Source: Centrapalus pauciflorus
Taxonomy: Eukaryota; Streptophyta; Magnoliopsida; Asterales; Asteraceae
Assembly: GCA_020465985.1 (NCBI GenBank)
Contig: JAANYP010003248.1
Coordinates: 2,084,501-2,148,500 of the forward strand
Reading direction: 5' to 3'
Length of the DNA stretch: 64,000 nt
Below, piece after piece: positions 45,969 through 57,894 of this stretch. A program made the position numbers and the translations under genes. Numbering within the stretch: the stretch's first letter is position 1; every line of letters begins with the position of its first letter. Below the pieces are notes generated by a model. It saw only the letters and a program-made list of their open reading frames with translations. It was not told the origin of the DNA and did not search any database.

Positions 45969-48900
45969 TCACCATTGGTACTTAGCAGCAACAAGAACTT
46001 CCTCATATTGATGAGCAGCATTGTCCCAACTCAGATCCTGCATCATCCCTCTTTTCTGAATCCCCACCCAGCTCGATTTGTACTCCCGGTACGTCAACAA
46101 GCAGTTCCCGAGCGCATGGATCAGCTGACCGCTCTCTGCTTCGTTAAACGTCCATCCTAACCCCGACTCGTTATAAGGATCAAATGGCTGCACCGTATCT
46201 TTCAACCCACCCACCGCATGTACAACCGGTATCGTTCCATAACACATAGCGTACAGCTGGTTAAGCCCACACGGCTCGAATTTTGATGGCATCAGCAATA
46301 CGTCCGCCCCAGCAGTTATCCGGTGAGCCATTTTCACAGAAAAACCAACCCATCCTCGCACCTTATCATGGTGCTGGCTCTCCATCTCCCTAAGCATCCG
46401 TTCAAGATCCCGATTACCAGTGCCTAGCATCACCAGTTGTACATCCTGGGACACCATCCAAGGAACAGCCTCGCCTATCAAGTCGACACCTTTTTGGTTA
46501 TCAAGTCTTCCGATGAATGCAATTAACGGAACCTCACTGCGAACAGGTAGGCCAAGTTCTTTCTGAAGTGCTGCCTTGCATTGTGGCTTCCCGGTTTGAA
46601 GAGTTTCTAAAGAGTAATTACTGTAACCATCTGACGTCAAGTGAACATCAACCTCGGGGTTCCATTCATTTTTATCAATTCCATTAACGATACCCTTTAG
46701 TTTCCAATCATTTTCGTTAATTATCCCATGAAGACCATGACCGCCCTCCGAGGTCTTTAGCTCCCATGCATATCCACGACTAACGGTAACTATGCGGTAA
46801 GCAGTTTTCAGCCCTGCAGCAAAGATGTTAAAGTGTTCACCGCCTATAGGATCATACATTCTGAAAAGATCCAAGTATTGTGATGGTAGATCAACGTAAG
46901 AAAAATCATCCACAGGACCTCGGCCCTGAAACCGAAACATAATTGAATAAGAATTCCAGGATGACTGATGATATACAAAATGGATACATTGTAAAAGTGG
47001 CAAATGCATGCAGCACCAACCTGATGAGCGATGTTATGAATTACAAGGACTGATCTTGCATACTGCATTAATCCATGTTCATGATAATATGCTTTAAGGT
47101 AAACCGGCAACAACGCGGTATGCCAATCATTAGCAATGAAAACCAAATTTCCATCTCCGTAGCAGTGCCCTCCACACGGAACATGCCATGGAACCTGTAG
47201 GTGATATGATGTAAATATCGTCCGCTTTAGAAATAAGTAAACCATATGCATAATAGAAAAAAAAAAAAATACAGGCACTAGAACTGAAATGGCAAAAGAA
47301 GTTTAATCCCTTAACAGTTGCATATTAGTTTATTACGGGCTTGCTTAAACACAACATAGACACATAATTCAAATTCCAAAGTTTATCAAACCATATTGTA
47401 CCCTCGCGCAACTTGCATAATCCAATCAGACCAGTCAAGATTTGCAAGTAGCTAGGCAAATTACCAAATAATGTACATCTTGCTTTTTAAATCATACCTC
47501 AATTGCTGCTTTACAGAATAAAACCATGCGGCGAAGAACATCCTGCAAAAATGAGCATCAAAAGACATTAGAAACTGCAAAGTAAACAGGATGGCCTTAT
47601 AATCATGTGTTAATAATAATCATTTATTGCAATTCAGGAACTCGTTAGTGCTTACATAATAGAGAAAAAAACCTTACCGTACGATTTCCTCCATATATAT
47701 TACTGCCTAAGTTCTGGAACATGGGACTTTCAATGAAAACAAAATCAACACCGTCTATATAGGTTTGAAAGTAATGAACCTCCATATCCTGAAAATGAGA
47801 TATGATATGCATACAATTAACGTTTTGCAGCAACATAAAGCTTAACTAAATTCAAGTTAAAGGTGTGGTTGGCTTAGATGCTTCTGTGGTTGAGCATACC
47901 TGTCCATTCACCTTATACCTCTTTCTAATTCCAGTTTCTTGAGGTTCAGCATAATTACTATAGCGAGGTGCCACTACCTAAACATTTGTGGAAAACAAAC
48001 AAATTACCAAAAGTTAGATCTTACAAGTGATCAGGGAAGAAACTAACGGTTTTCTCACGAAGTAATTCAAACCTATCTGCCATGATCAGCTAAGAAGTAA
48101 GAAACATAGTTTATCACATATCACCGAGTGACTAGTTGCTACTAGAGAAAAAATTACCATTACTCTGTGCCCGCGCTTAGCCAAAGCCTTTGGTAAAGCC
48201 CCAGCAACGTCTCCGAGGCCACCTATAAAGAACCCTTCTTAATAAAACTGTTCCCATGCTAAATTCAACACTAATACGAGACCAAGTCATTGTGTACTTC
48301 AATTAATGAAATCTTGTCTTTCAAGAAAACAAAGCATACTGTATATAGCAGCGAATAAAATCATTACTGGAGCAGACTTTCATCGTAAATGTCATTTTTC
48401 ATCTAATATAACAAAATTTGTATTACCTGTTTTAGACCAAGGAGCACATTCTGCAGCAACCAATATAACATTCATAACATTGGGCCCAGCTAAAGGCGGG
48501 GATTTTACATCATCACCCACAGGAACATCAGCCATGTATGTTACATTGTGTGATGTTGGTTCGTTTGTATATTCTGTCTTTTTGTATGTGGTTGAGATAT
48601 CAGAAACAAAAGGTGGCAACTCATTTGCTGTGATTTGCAGCTTGTTCCTGAAATCCCCATCCAAATAACTTTCAGGAGGCAAATTGATTCCAGATTCTGA
48701 TGTATCTACACCATCATTTTTACTAGCAGACACATACAGGTCTTCTGGTAACCGGTATCCCACTGGATCAACATTGCTACTAGCTGGAATATCAGGCGTG
48801 TATATTTCATTTGGAAGTTTGGAATCCAATTCCAGAAAGGATCCCTCCTCCTCTTCAGAAGAAATTTCCTCTTCATCAGAGTTTATTGTCGCACTATTTA

Positions 48901-51622
48901 TTGATGCAATTATTTCCCTTCTTTCAGCTATCTGCATTTTTTTAAAAAAAGTGAAAAACAATTAAACAAGAGTTACCATTTCACTGCTACTAGAAAGAGA
49001 AATATATAGTAATCAATATCATGGGTTAACTATCACAATTTAGGAAAATAACAGTATCTAGGCCTATGAACGTTGCATGACCATCACACGAATCAGGGCA
49101 TTTGAACTAAAATACAAGTCTTGGTTATAAAAGCATGCCTCCGAAGCGCACGAGGTTCTAGCATCAGCACATCTGGCAGGTCTAGGCTTTTTATGTAATG
49201 AAAATAATAAGTTAGACTATCTTTTGTTTATTTATTTGTGTCATGTCTTTTCATATTGTTACCTTTGTTTTCCGACATAAAACATACATTTTACTTGGTT
49301 TCGTGAGGGCTAGTATCGAATAGCAAGCAATGATGCTTACTTTGTTTTTAGCCTACTAATTTTGGTATGAAATTGAAATATTTTTTTGTGTCATGTGATT
49401 ACAAACAATGTAGAAAATGTGATGTAGAAGTAATTTATATGCATCTACTAAAAAATAGTGTGCCTTGTCTTCATAATGCAGCAGATTGGCCTCGCCCCTC
49501 GCCTTCCGGGACCCTTAGGGTGCGTTTAGTTTCCGAAAATTTTCAAAATTTCCATCTCATTTTTCAACAAAAATGAAAACTTGTTTACTTAACAACAATT
49601 TCATAAATTTTCATTTCACTTTTTAAAATACCACTTTTCATATTCTCTCTCTTACTTTTCTACTACCTACCCTATTTCTTTATAATACTCTCTTTCTCTC
49701 TCTTACTTTTCCATCACCTATCATATATTTTTTATTTTATAATCGCCCATCTTATTTTTCTTAAAACTAAAACTTCATCATCTAAACAAGTTTTCACTTT
49801 TCGTGGAAACCCTTGTTTTTTTCTAAAAACTATAACTTGAAAACTGAAATTGAAAAATGACTAGTTTTCGTTAACTAAACGCACCCTTAGCGCCTCGCGG
49901 TTTTTATAACCGAGAATATCAGTACTGTGTCGGCCATTTCCAGTGACCTTTTTGATACTTTCCCACAAATATTTTAATATTGTCATGCAACAAACCTTTA
50001 TTTTGCTATGGGTAAATAAGCCGAATTGCATCAGGCAAAACATGATTAACTTGTTTATTAATTAAAAAATAAAATCTTGTCTAGAATTTTGAATAATTAA
50101 TATGGCATAAAGCACGGTTGATTTTCTCTCCAAAGAAAAAAAAATCAATCAATTAACATATACTCAGGAATGCAAATATGCTTTTCATACTTTTTACTTG
50201 GCATTAGGTAGGTTTATTATTGATAACCTCTCAAATTCTGCCAGCAGTTAGCTACTCAAAACATTCTTATCTGTACTGATCAGTATAAACAGGGTGATGA
50301 TTTACATGTTTGATATGCATTTCCAAAGTGTATTCTGGGTAAAAGGGTCAAAAAGATCTAAACTAACTGAAGAATGAACAGAAGACTATGTTCAACTTTT
50401 ACATAATAATTGCCCTAGAGCGATGGGGGAGGCAGGCAGGAGGGGTGCACTAAGGACAAGGGTGGTGGGTGGGGTTGAGGGGAACAAGGGGGCTGGTTGA
50501 GTTTCTCATGAACAAGCCCAGTCATATTTTTCAAGCTTAGTGACTTGGTGAAATTGACTAAAATCATATAATATAAGTAGGTTGTATATAAAACCATTTG
50601 TCACAATGCAAAACTACTAATTTGATGGTAGAACTACGTCACCATTACCCTTCATGGTAACTAATTTAGGACCAACACTTACTAATTCCAAAAGCATGAT
50701 ACCTCGAAATTAGGGTATTGTGTATTGATTACAACAGTTGAAATGGAAGCATGGTCTACTCACAACGTGTGCCAAGTAAAAGCATACTACCTCATCAAAT
50801 GCATAGAGAAGGCTTGTATTCAGTAGATATAAAACCATCAAATGTCTTGATCTACAGAGAATTATATGAAGAGCACAATACAAAAATCCAAGTCTGGGAA
50901 TCACTACAACTCAATAAGTGGGAGATCATTGCAAGATAAAAAATTTTCCCTAAATGCATTGGACTGTTTGGATTTACTCCTGTTGCATCTGCAATAAATG
51001 TGTCTCATTGCTTAGGTAATAACTTAGGGGTTGATATCAATTTATGAACCAAAATTGAGGAATTACGGTGTTATTAATTGTATTGAAATGATATAGAAGT
51101 TCAAAGTGTAACATGATTGGCAACAAAGTGAGGGGTCGGACATGTCCTTTTCTAGAGCCACATGGTAAAGATTTGACCCCAAAATGGACAAGAGATTCAC
51201 AACACTTCCGAATTTGCTTATGAACGATTGCTAAACCAGTTAGAACTTTTCGCTAAAAAATCCAACAAAACTAGTCAGGAGCAATAAAAATCATCCAAGA
51301 TTGAAAAGGGTTGTAAGAAAAAGAAAGAAACCTGTTGAAGTAGTTGTCTCTGCTTGGCTAAAAGCTTTCTAGATTTCTCAATTGCAACTTGAAGTCCATC
51401 ATCTGGTTCACCGCTACCATCTCCACCAGGGCTCTTTTCTCCTGTAGCTTTAATCCTCCATAATCTGCCACCACAGGCAACATTACTATTACTACATACA
51501 AATGCCATATCAGCAAGTGGTTTTCTTGGTCGGTTATATGCAAACAAAGGGGGGATCTTGGGTTTCAAAAAACCAGTGCCCTCAATCGCAGTGTGATCAG
51601 TTACAAATGCCAAAGAACCCAT
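45969..51622 (-). CDS. SS2: Starch synthase II, plastidial (ADP-glucose:glucan glucosyltransferase)
   Basis: Adds glucose from ADP-glucose to alpha-1,4 chains, elongating short amylopectin branches in plastids. My eight exons (minus strand) are 51622-51332, 48931-48427, 48222-48158, 47977-47900, 47788-47678, 47542-47498, 47194-47021 and 46925-45969; all junctions are GT-AG, in frame, giving 741 residues, typical for SSII. The start is the ATG at 51622; the frame extends upstream only through non-ATG codons. Residues 1 to about 55 look like a transit peptide; 95-245 are a variable acidic linker (EEEISSEEEEGS). The GT5 domain begins near 250 with the ADP-glucose motif KTGGLGD at 264-270 split by intron 2, continues with IANDWHTALLPVYLKAYY, and has the second sugar-nucleotide region KFEPCGLNQLYAM ... 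AVGGLKDT at about 638-667. The C-terminus VLVAAKYQW is the SSII ending. All catalytic landmarks are intact. Intron 1 (2.4 kb) carries two nested repeats. Confidence 0.95.
49376..50034. repeat. Repeat R, copy 1, in starch synthase intron 1, split by a MITE
   Basis: Outside the MITE at 49518-49889, about 140 bp on the left and 145 bp on the right are nearly identical, in reverse orientation, to 59563-59838. Shared words include GTGCCTTGTCTTCATAATGC, AGATTGGCCTCGCCCCTCG, TAACCGAGAATAT and TTGTCATGCAACAAACC. The GC-rich middle is unlike the AT-rich surroundings. I do not recognise the element family. Confidence 0.85.
49518..49886. mobile_element. MITE of the TGCGTTTAGTT family, copy 3, 369 bp, TTA duplication
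   Basis: The ends GGGTGCGTTTAGTTTCCGAA and TTCGTTAACTAAACGCACCC are inverted. TTA flanks it (49515-49517 and 49887-49889). It sits inside repeat R; the other R copy at 59563-59838 lacks it and has a single TTA at that position, which proves the element's limits and a 3-bp, Harbinger-type duplication. Confidence 0.93.
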
Positions 51623-52061
51623 ACTCGCCGTCAAGATGTTCGGTGATTTGCGTCAGTTAATTTCTTAAAATGGGAAGGGAAAAAGAAAAGCGCATAGACA
51701 AAGGGGCAAATTGTCTGCCATCCAATGAAGTGAGTGAAGTGAGCTGGAAAAACAAAGAAACGAGCTAAGAGTGATGGTTGTGAGGATGAGAGAAATCAAT
51801 CGGCAATAGAGAGAAATGAAAGAAGAAAACCAGAGAGGTTGGTTGATTAAATGAGTGGTGGCAATCGGCTGGCCCAGGGCCCTAAAGCGAAAAAGTTAAT
51901 CGGTTTTTTCCCCCTTTTTTAAACAAATCATTAATTCATTCTCACATTCAAGATCGATCTTCCAAAAAGTTTTATCATCGTTTAGCCTTTTAGGTGTTTG
52001 GAACCCTATTTATTAAATCCCAAATTATATCTTTTTTTTACAGACTTTTAGTCATTACTTA
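51623..52061. other. Upstream region of the starch synthase gene
   Basis: It contains the likely 5' untranslated region and promoter of the minus-strand starch synthase gene (purine-rich AGAGAGAAATGAAAGAAG near 51809) and, from about 51955, a ~105-bp stretch (TTCCAAAAAGTTTTATCATC through GACTTTTAGTCATTACTT) that recurs at 62106-62211. Confidence 0.5.
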
Positions 52062-52319
52062 GGTGGTATTTGTTTTTTAAGAGGTTAAATGTCTAAAGTT
52101 TGAAAACCATGTCTGAAATTAAGAGGAGACCTTAAAGTCTGAAATTAAGAGGCTCTGAATTTAATTCAGACTAGTCTCATTCTCTTAAAATTCAGAGGGA
52201 AATTCAGAGGTTGTAACCTCTTAAGTCTGAATTTAAACAAACAATAGAAATTATGTTAAGATCTGAAATTCAGACTTCAGACCTAATTCAGAGCCTCTTA
52301 ATTGAAAACAAACACAACC
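52062..52319. mobile_element. MITE, 258 bp, TTA duplication
   Basis: The ends GGTGGTATTTGTTTTTTAAG and AAAACAAACACAACC are inverted; TTA flanks both sides (52059-52061 and 52320-52322). The interior repeats 'CTGAAATTAAGAGG' and 'AATTCAGA' words in both orientations. Fragments of the same family lie near 55460-55580 and 62215-62330. Confidence 0.8.
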
Positions 52320-52407
52320 TTAATGATTAAATGTTTTCATTTATTAAATGATAACAAGATTAATGAGTGGTTAGTTTTTTCATTAAGTATATTTATATGG
52401 ATAACTG

Positions 52408-52859
52408 TAGGGTTGTTCATGGACCGGTTCGGTTCGGTTAGTAGCAAAAGTGTGAACCGTATTTTCGGTTTCGGTTATATGCGGTTCGGTTTGCGGATAG
52501 TTTCGGATAGTTGTTATTTTTTTATAACTAATAAAAGTATAGAAATATAAATCTTTAAACTTTGATTGTTCATTAAAATTAAGTTTATTCGTAATAAATA
52601 TATCAATTACATCAAAAATTTCATAAAACTACTTAAAGAAACAAATATTTAATTAAAATGAAACTATAAATATAATGTTTTAGCTTGTGATTTATTTATT
52701 TATATGTAAATATTTGTGATATGTTTATGTTCGGTTCGGTTACCCGCGGTTTATTAAAAATGAAAACCGTAACCGGTGCGTCATATGTCGGTTTTTTCGG
52801 ATTTCTGTTTCGAATTGACCGGTCCGGCTCGGTTTTTCGGTTTCTTTTGAACACCCCTA
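52408..52859. mobile_element. hAT-like non-autonomous element, 452 bp
   Basis: The left end TAGGGTTGTTCATGGACCGG and the right end TTTTGAACACCCCTA are imperfect inverted ends of the common plant hAT type, with CGGTTCGGTT-rich subterminal DNA on both sides. A matching 8-bp duplication is not clear (GATAACTG versus TGAATAAG). Confidence 0.6.
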
Positions 52860-53482
52860 TGAATAAGTAATCTTTATGTGGTTTAGTTATGGTAAGTATT
52901 CATTATGATAATCGCTTTGAGATAAAATGATATAGAAATAAATATGATTACTTGAAAAAAGTAGAAGAAGTTATTCACTACTTTAATAAATAGATAATTA
53001 ATAGTATATATAAAGTGTAATTAATAAATTATATAAAAAGTAATAAATATAGTATTACAGTTTATAATATAATAATAACAAGATTGGGATTAATTTATTA
53101 AGCATTAAAGTGTTCTTCATCTCTTTGTTAAATTGGTTTTGATTTTTGTTTTAAATATAAAATTCAGATGCAATTATATAAATGTCTAAAAATAATATTA
53201 TGTTTTAATAACAACAATCTTATCATCATAATCAAATATCATACAAACTAAAAGAGAGATAAGCTAGTAGAATGCAGGGCGGAAAAAGAAAATCACTTTC
53301 CTAGTTTTTTTTTCATTAAATTGTAGAAACAATCACAGATGAAGATTTATCAACAAATGGAATTAGAACAACCTCCAAACTAAGATCAATATGGTACGGT
53401 ACGTATGTGGTTTAAACATTAATTAATCAAAAAACTATCCATCATCACGTACAAAACATATTTGAAATCATAATAATATAAT
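52860..53482. other. Gene-free AT-rich stretch
   Basis: I see no gene or bounded repeat. Confidence 0.45.
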
Positions 53483-54210
53483 TCAAAGTGTCTGCTTCAA
53501 TTCTGAATGGTTCCTCGTCGAGTATGCATCAGTGTACAGTACCCCGGCCATCTCGTCCTCTGGTTGCCTTCCGCCTAACTTCGCCAGCTGGTCTGCACAA
53601 TGGTTCCCATCTCGTCGAGTATGCATCAGTGTACAGTACCCCGGCCAGTTCCATCATTGTATTCTTGATCCCCCTGAAAACAGACTCCAGCCCATACTTA
53701 TCTTCTTCATCTTTACCATTAACGTTTCTTACTCCATGCATGCATCAGAATAGCTTGACAGTCGGTTTCGATCAAAATGCAATTGCAAGAAAGCTTCATC
53801 TCCTTTATTAAACACAACCCTTTATACACACTCCATGCTTCTGCCTCAAGACTCGTACACTTTCTTCCATTCATCTTTCCCATGTATCCACACAACCATC
53901 TCCCTTTATTATCTCGGATCAAACCCCCGAAACTCGATGGACCCGGGTTCCCTTTTGAACTCCCGTCCGTGTTTAGCTTTAGGATGTTATTGGATCCCGG
54001 GAACGTTCACGTGAACTTCATCATCCTCATCCCCGAACGGTTTCTTTCTCTTCGAATCCAACGATCCATTTCTTCTTGTTGTTGTAGGAGATGAATATGA
54101 TGACGATACGCGTACGCTTCTGAAGGTTGGCGACAAATGTGATGTCGATGATGTACAGGAACCATCACCACCATTGTTGGCATAAAAACAACTCCTGTTA
54201 CGACTTCCAT
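53483..54210 (-). pseudogene. Broken RNase H-like (RVT_3-type) sequence
   Basis: On the minus strand, about 53982-53719 reads LKLNTDGSSKGNPG, then GGLIRDNKGRWLCGY, TSLEAEAWSVYKGL and LIETDCQAI, which are the first three acidic active-site blocks (D, E, D) of plant RNase H-like domains. The fourth block appears further on in another frame as HTRRDGNHCADQLAKLG. The frame is broken by an in-frame TGA at 54007-54009 just before the domain, by a shift at a GCATGCATG duplication near 53735-53745, and by a second shift near 53620. A 37-bp direct repeat overlaps the end. In plants such domains occur in LINE-type retrotransposons and in stand-alone 'putative ribonuclease H' genes; no reverse transcriptase is present here. 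Most likely a dead gene or retroelement fragment; an intron could explain one break but not all. Confidence 0.72.
53514..53647. repeat. 37-bp direct repeat, 97 bp apart
   Basis: An identical 37-bp stretch beginning CTCGTCGAGTATGCATCAGT lies at 53514-53550 and 53611-53647, within the RNase H-like remnant. The spacing is not a multiple of three, so the duplication alone would change frame. Confidence 0.93.
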
Positions 54211-55752
54211 ATTCTCCGATGAACTACGATTGACGACGCCAGTAAGATATATGTAAGATTAAGAATGAATAATAATTGAAGGTGAATTTTGAGGGTGTTG
54301 TTTATAATATTTATAATGGAATACAAGGATATGATTTGAGTGGGGAAATTATTTTTAAGATAAAACATTTCTGTTTCTTTATATAGTTTCCAGAATTAAA
54401 GCAATCCAGATTTAAGATATGATAATTAATTAAGTGAGTTATAATGTTATGGTAACTATATCCAAATCTTCGTCAAATCTTTGAATTATGATATGGATGA
54501 GAGATTATATAAGGAAATGAAAGAAATTAAGGCAAAATATTTAGGAAGATAGATGACAATCTGTGCATGATCCATCTAAGATATTAATGATCATTAAAGA
54601 TTTATCATATATATTTCACCATGGTAAATTACACCAAATTTTAAAACTATATTAAAAATCTTGAATTATATTAATTACATATTAAATATACGAAATGATA
54701 TATTGTTAGTTATATATACTAGTTTATCACCTTCTGTCTTACATTAATTAGTTGATTTAAAAGATAACTTAAAATTTGTATTTAACCTTATATTAATAAT
54801 AGGTAATAAGTAAATATTTATAGTTATCTTTTAAATTAGAAAATAATAATAAATTTAAATTTTCATACATTCAAATTTTATATGTAAACTTTAAAATTTA
54901 AGTTGAAAAAGTATTTTAAATCCCAAGGTGATTATTTTTAAATCTAATATCGTAAACTGAATTAAATAATAATTATTTATTTTTGAAATTTTAAATAATC
55001 TATGCAAAGAGAATGTAGCTTCATGAGATAATAAAAAATAAATAATAAAATTACTTATTTATTAATATTTAGTATAAACATTCTGTATTTAACAAATATA
55101 GGTTAGTAAAAAAAAGTTTATTTTCTAATTATGATATTTTTATATTTTAAGACAATTAAAATTTAAAAACATGTTTCAAATACTTTTTATATAATAAATA
55201 TATAAACAAATATATAAACACAAAATAACTATGCGTGCTTTTAAATTTGAAGACAAAACTTAAATTTCTTATTTGTATCATATGAAATCTAATTTTTATT
55301 AACAATTATTTATCTAGCCATTTTGACTCTTCATGTCACTATATATAAAATGGATATTAATTTATACATAATATAACTTTGTAGTAGTAGATGGAAAAAA
55401 TTTTAAAAATAGTAATTTAAATTTAAAATTCTGATATTAAGTGATTTAACACGGTTAATTACGTTTCAGACCTTAAGTAGTTTCAGACTGTTTTTATATT
55501 TCAGACTTAAGATCTTAAAATATCTAAAAATTAAGAGTGGAACTCTCGTCTGAAATTAATATCTGGATTTTTTTCCAGAATTAAATCAATATTTAATTTA
55601 ATTAAAATACTAAATTCATTTTAATTATATAAAAATAATTATTTAATTTAATTAAAGTTATTTTTAATTTAATATGTTAATTAATAAAAATATTAAATTA
55701 TTTTATATTTAGTTGTATAAAATATATAAATATAATATTTAAATAATTTAAA
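54211..55752. other. Gene-free AT-rich stretch
   Basis: No gene is visible. Around 55460-55580 are 'TTTCAGACTTAAG' words related to the MITE at 52062-52319. The rest is very AT-rich. Confidence 0.5.
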
Positions 55753-56559
55753 GAGTAAATTACAAAAATAGTCCCTGTGGTTTGGTCGAAATTATGGATT
55801 TAGTTCCTGATCTTTAAAAATTGCATAAATTATCCTAAAACACTATTTACTTGCAAAAATGATCTCTCTTCTCTTCACTTTTTTCGAATTACGGTTTTAC
55901 CCTTTTTTTCAATAACATATTTACTCAACTATGTAATTTATTTTCAGTTTTAGTCCTTATTATAAATTTATAATTTTGTTTAAAAATTAAATGTCAATTT
56001 AAAAAGTTAATTGCTATTAATATTTATACGTTCTTATTTTTTAAAAATTATTTATTTTATTATTAAATTTATCCTTATTCGTATATTTAAATTTATTTAA
56101 TTTACGTCTTTATTGTATATCCAATTTATTTAATTAAATTTTAGGGTAAATTATAATTTCCGTCCTTGTGCTTATATAATAATTATAATTTTCATCCTTT
56201 TCAAGATAAAATTACAATTACAATACTTATTGGTTGACGTTTTATTATGCCTTTGGTTCTTTCTCTAATATTTTTAAAATAATGATGATTTTACCCTTCA
56301 CTTTATTTCATTTTTTTTTATATTTCATTTTCTTAAGGATAAATTACAAAATTCATCCCCATGGTTATATAAAAATTATGGATTCAGTCATTTTCAAGAC
56401 AAAATTACAATTACAATATCTGTGGTTGGTTATTTGTTTTGGTATTAGTCATTTGACATGTCATTTTTTTTAAAAATGACAAATTTACCCTTGAGAATAT
56501 AATAAAAAAAGGTAATAAACTTTTTTTTACAAATTAAATAATAAAAATGATAATTAAAG

Positions 56560-56563
<4 letters not shown>

Positions 56564-56646
<83 letters not shown>
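56564..56646. repeat. (CT)n microsatellite, 83 bp
   Basis: About 41 CT units. The long Leu-Ser and Arg-Glu reading frames across it are artefacts of the repeat. Confidence 0.97.
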
Positions 56647-56648
<2 letters not shown>

Positions 56649-56649
56649 G

Positions 56650-57060
56650 TTCTAGAGATCACTAACAACTTTCTCTCCCTCAATTCATTTGTTTTCTTCA
56701 CCATTGGGCATTATCTAATACTTGCTTTACAGCTCCTCCTTGCTCCACCATTAATCACCACCTCCTCCTTGGTCCTCATCGAACACCACCTCTCCCCGTC
56801 TCTTGCTAGCAGACTTTTAACCACGCCGCATATGACACTGTTGGGTTTTAATTTGGGTTTCATTTGGAAATTAGGGACTAGAACGATGAAGCCACTACTC
56901 TTGATTCATCCAATGATATAGTTCTCGTCGAAGCCATAGGGCTAGAACGATGAAGGTAATCTTGTTGAAGCTCTAGTCTGGCAACCACAACCATAGATCT
57001 GACCTCCATCACTTCTCTCAACTTTTTCGAAGGGGAAATTCATACCATTGCAACATGTAA
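56650..57060. other. GC-richer, possibly captured segment inside I1
   Basis: Composition changes sharply after the (CT)n tract: CTCCTCCTTGCTCCACC, CACCACCTCCTCCTTGG, CATCGAACACCACCTCTCCC. It resembles a CT-rich plant leader followed by coding-like sequence, and continues at 57895-58250 after the hAT insertion with a possible splice acceptor (CATTCTGCAG|GTTTG). No recognisable protein is encoded. Confidence 0.35.
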
Positions 57061-57068
57061 CCACCATC

Positions 57069-57894
57069 GAGGGGTGAGCATGGAGCGGTTTGGATCGGTT
57101 TATGGCAAAAACCGAAATCCAAACCAAAATATCGGTTTTTAAAATTAACAGTCCAAACGATTTGGTTTTTTTCGGTTTTTGTTTCGGTTTCAGTTTGGAT
57201 TTCGGTTTTTTTGGATTTTGTATGTTTTGTCCGAAACCCCATTTTTTGATTTGTGAAATTTATATTTTCTTTGAAAAAATATGAAAATTTTAACAACATC
57301 CAATACAGTAATTATTTAATCAAACATCAAAAAGACGAAAAAAAAAAAACAAAAAAAAAAAAGAAGAAGTTAAACTTCAAACATCCAAATATCCAATTTC
57401 AACAATTCAAATCATAATTTTAAACATCCACAGATATCCAACTCTAATATTCAAAATCCAATATCCAATTATACCAATTAGCAATTAAAGAGAGTAGGTA
57501 TCTTTTTTTTAACACACGCCAACTATGTGTGTTTGTGTATGGAGCGATTAAAAGAAAAGGGGAGTAGTGATTGAGTTTACTAATTGGACGCTTCCACCAT
57601 CTAACTCACCATCCACCAATAAAATTTTAAAATTTAAACAACTTAATTTAATAATTAAAGAGGGGTAGGTATTTAATAAATATAAATTATATAATATAGT
57701 ATATATAAAATCGGTTCGGTTTGGATTTTTTCCGGTTTTTTAAATGTTCAAACCTAAACCAAACCGAAAATTTCAATTTTTGAAAATCGAGAGTCCATAC
57801 TAGTCCAAAATCCAAACGGTTTCGGTTTTTCGGTTTCGGTTTTTTGATTTTTTTCGGTTTTGGTTTGATTTTTGATTTTTCTGCACACCCCTAC
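57069..57894. mobile_element. Fourth layer: hAT-type element, 826 bp, perfect 8-bp duplication
   Basis: The ends GAGGGGTGAGCATGG and CTGCACACCCCTA are inverted. The 8-bp duplication CCACCATC flanks it exactly (57061-57068 and 57895-57902). Subterminal DNA is rich in CGGTTTTGGTTT and complements. There is no transposase. Confidence 0.88.

Noticed and set aside
46844..47278. Separate 144-residue protein within the starch synthase locus
   Set aside because: It is exon 7 of the starch synthase read through into introns; the spliced model explains it fully.
56445..56921. Reading frames with (Arg-Glu)n and (Leu-Ser)n
   Set aside because: Both strands of the (CT)n microsatellite give these; there is no supported gene.
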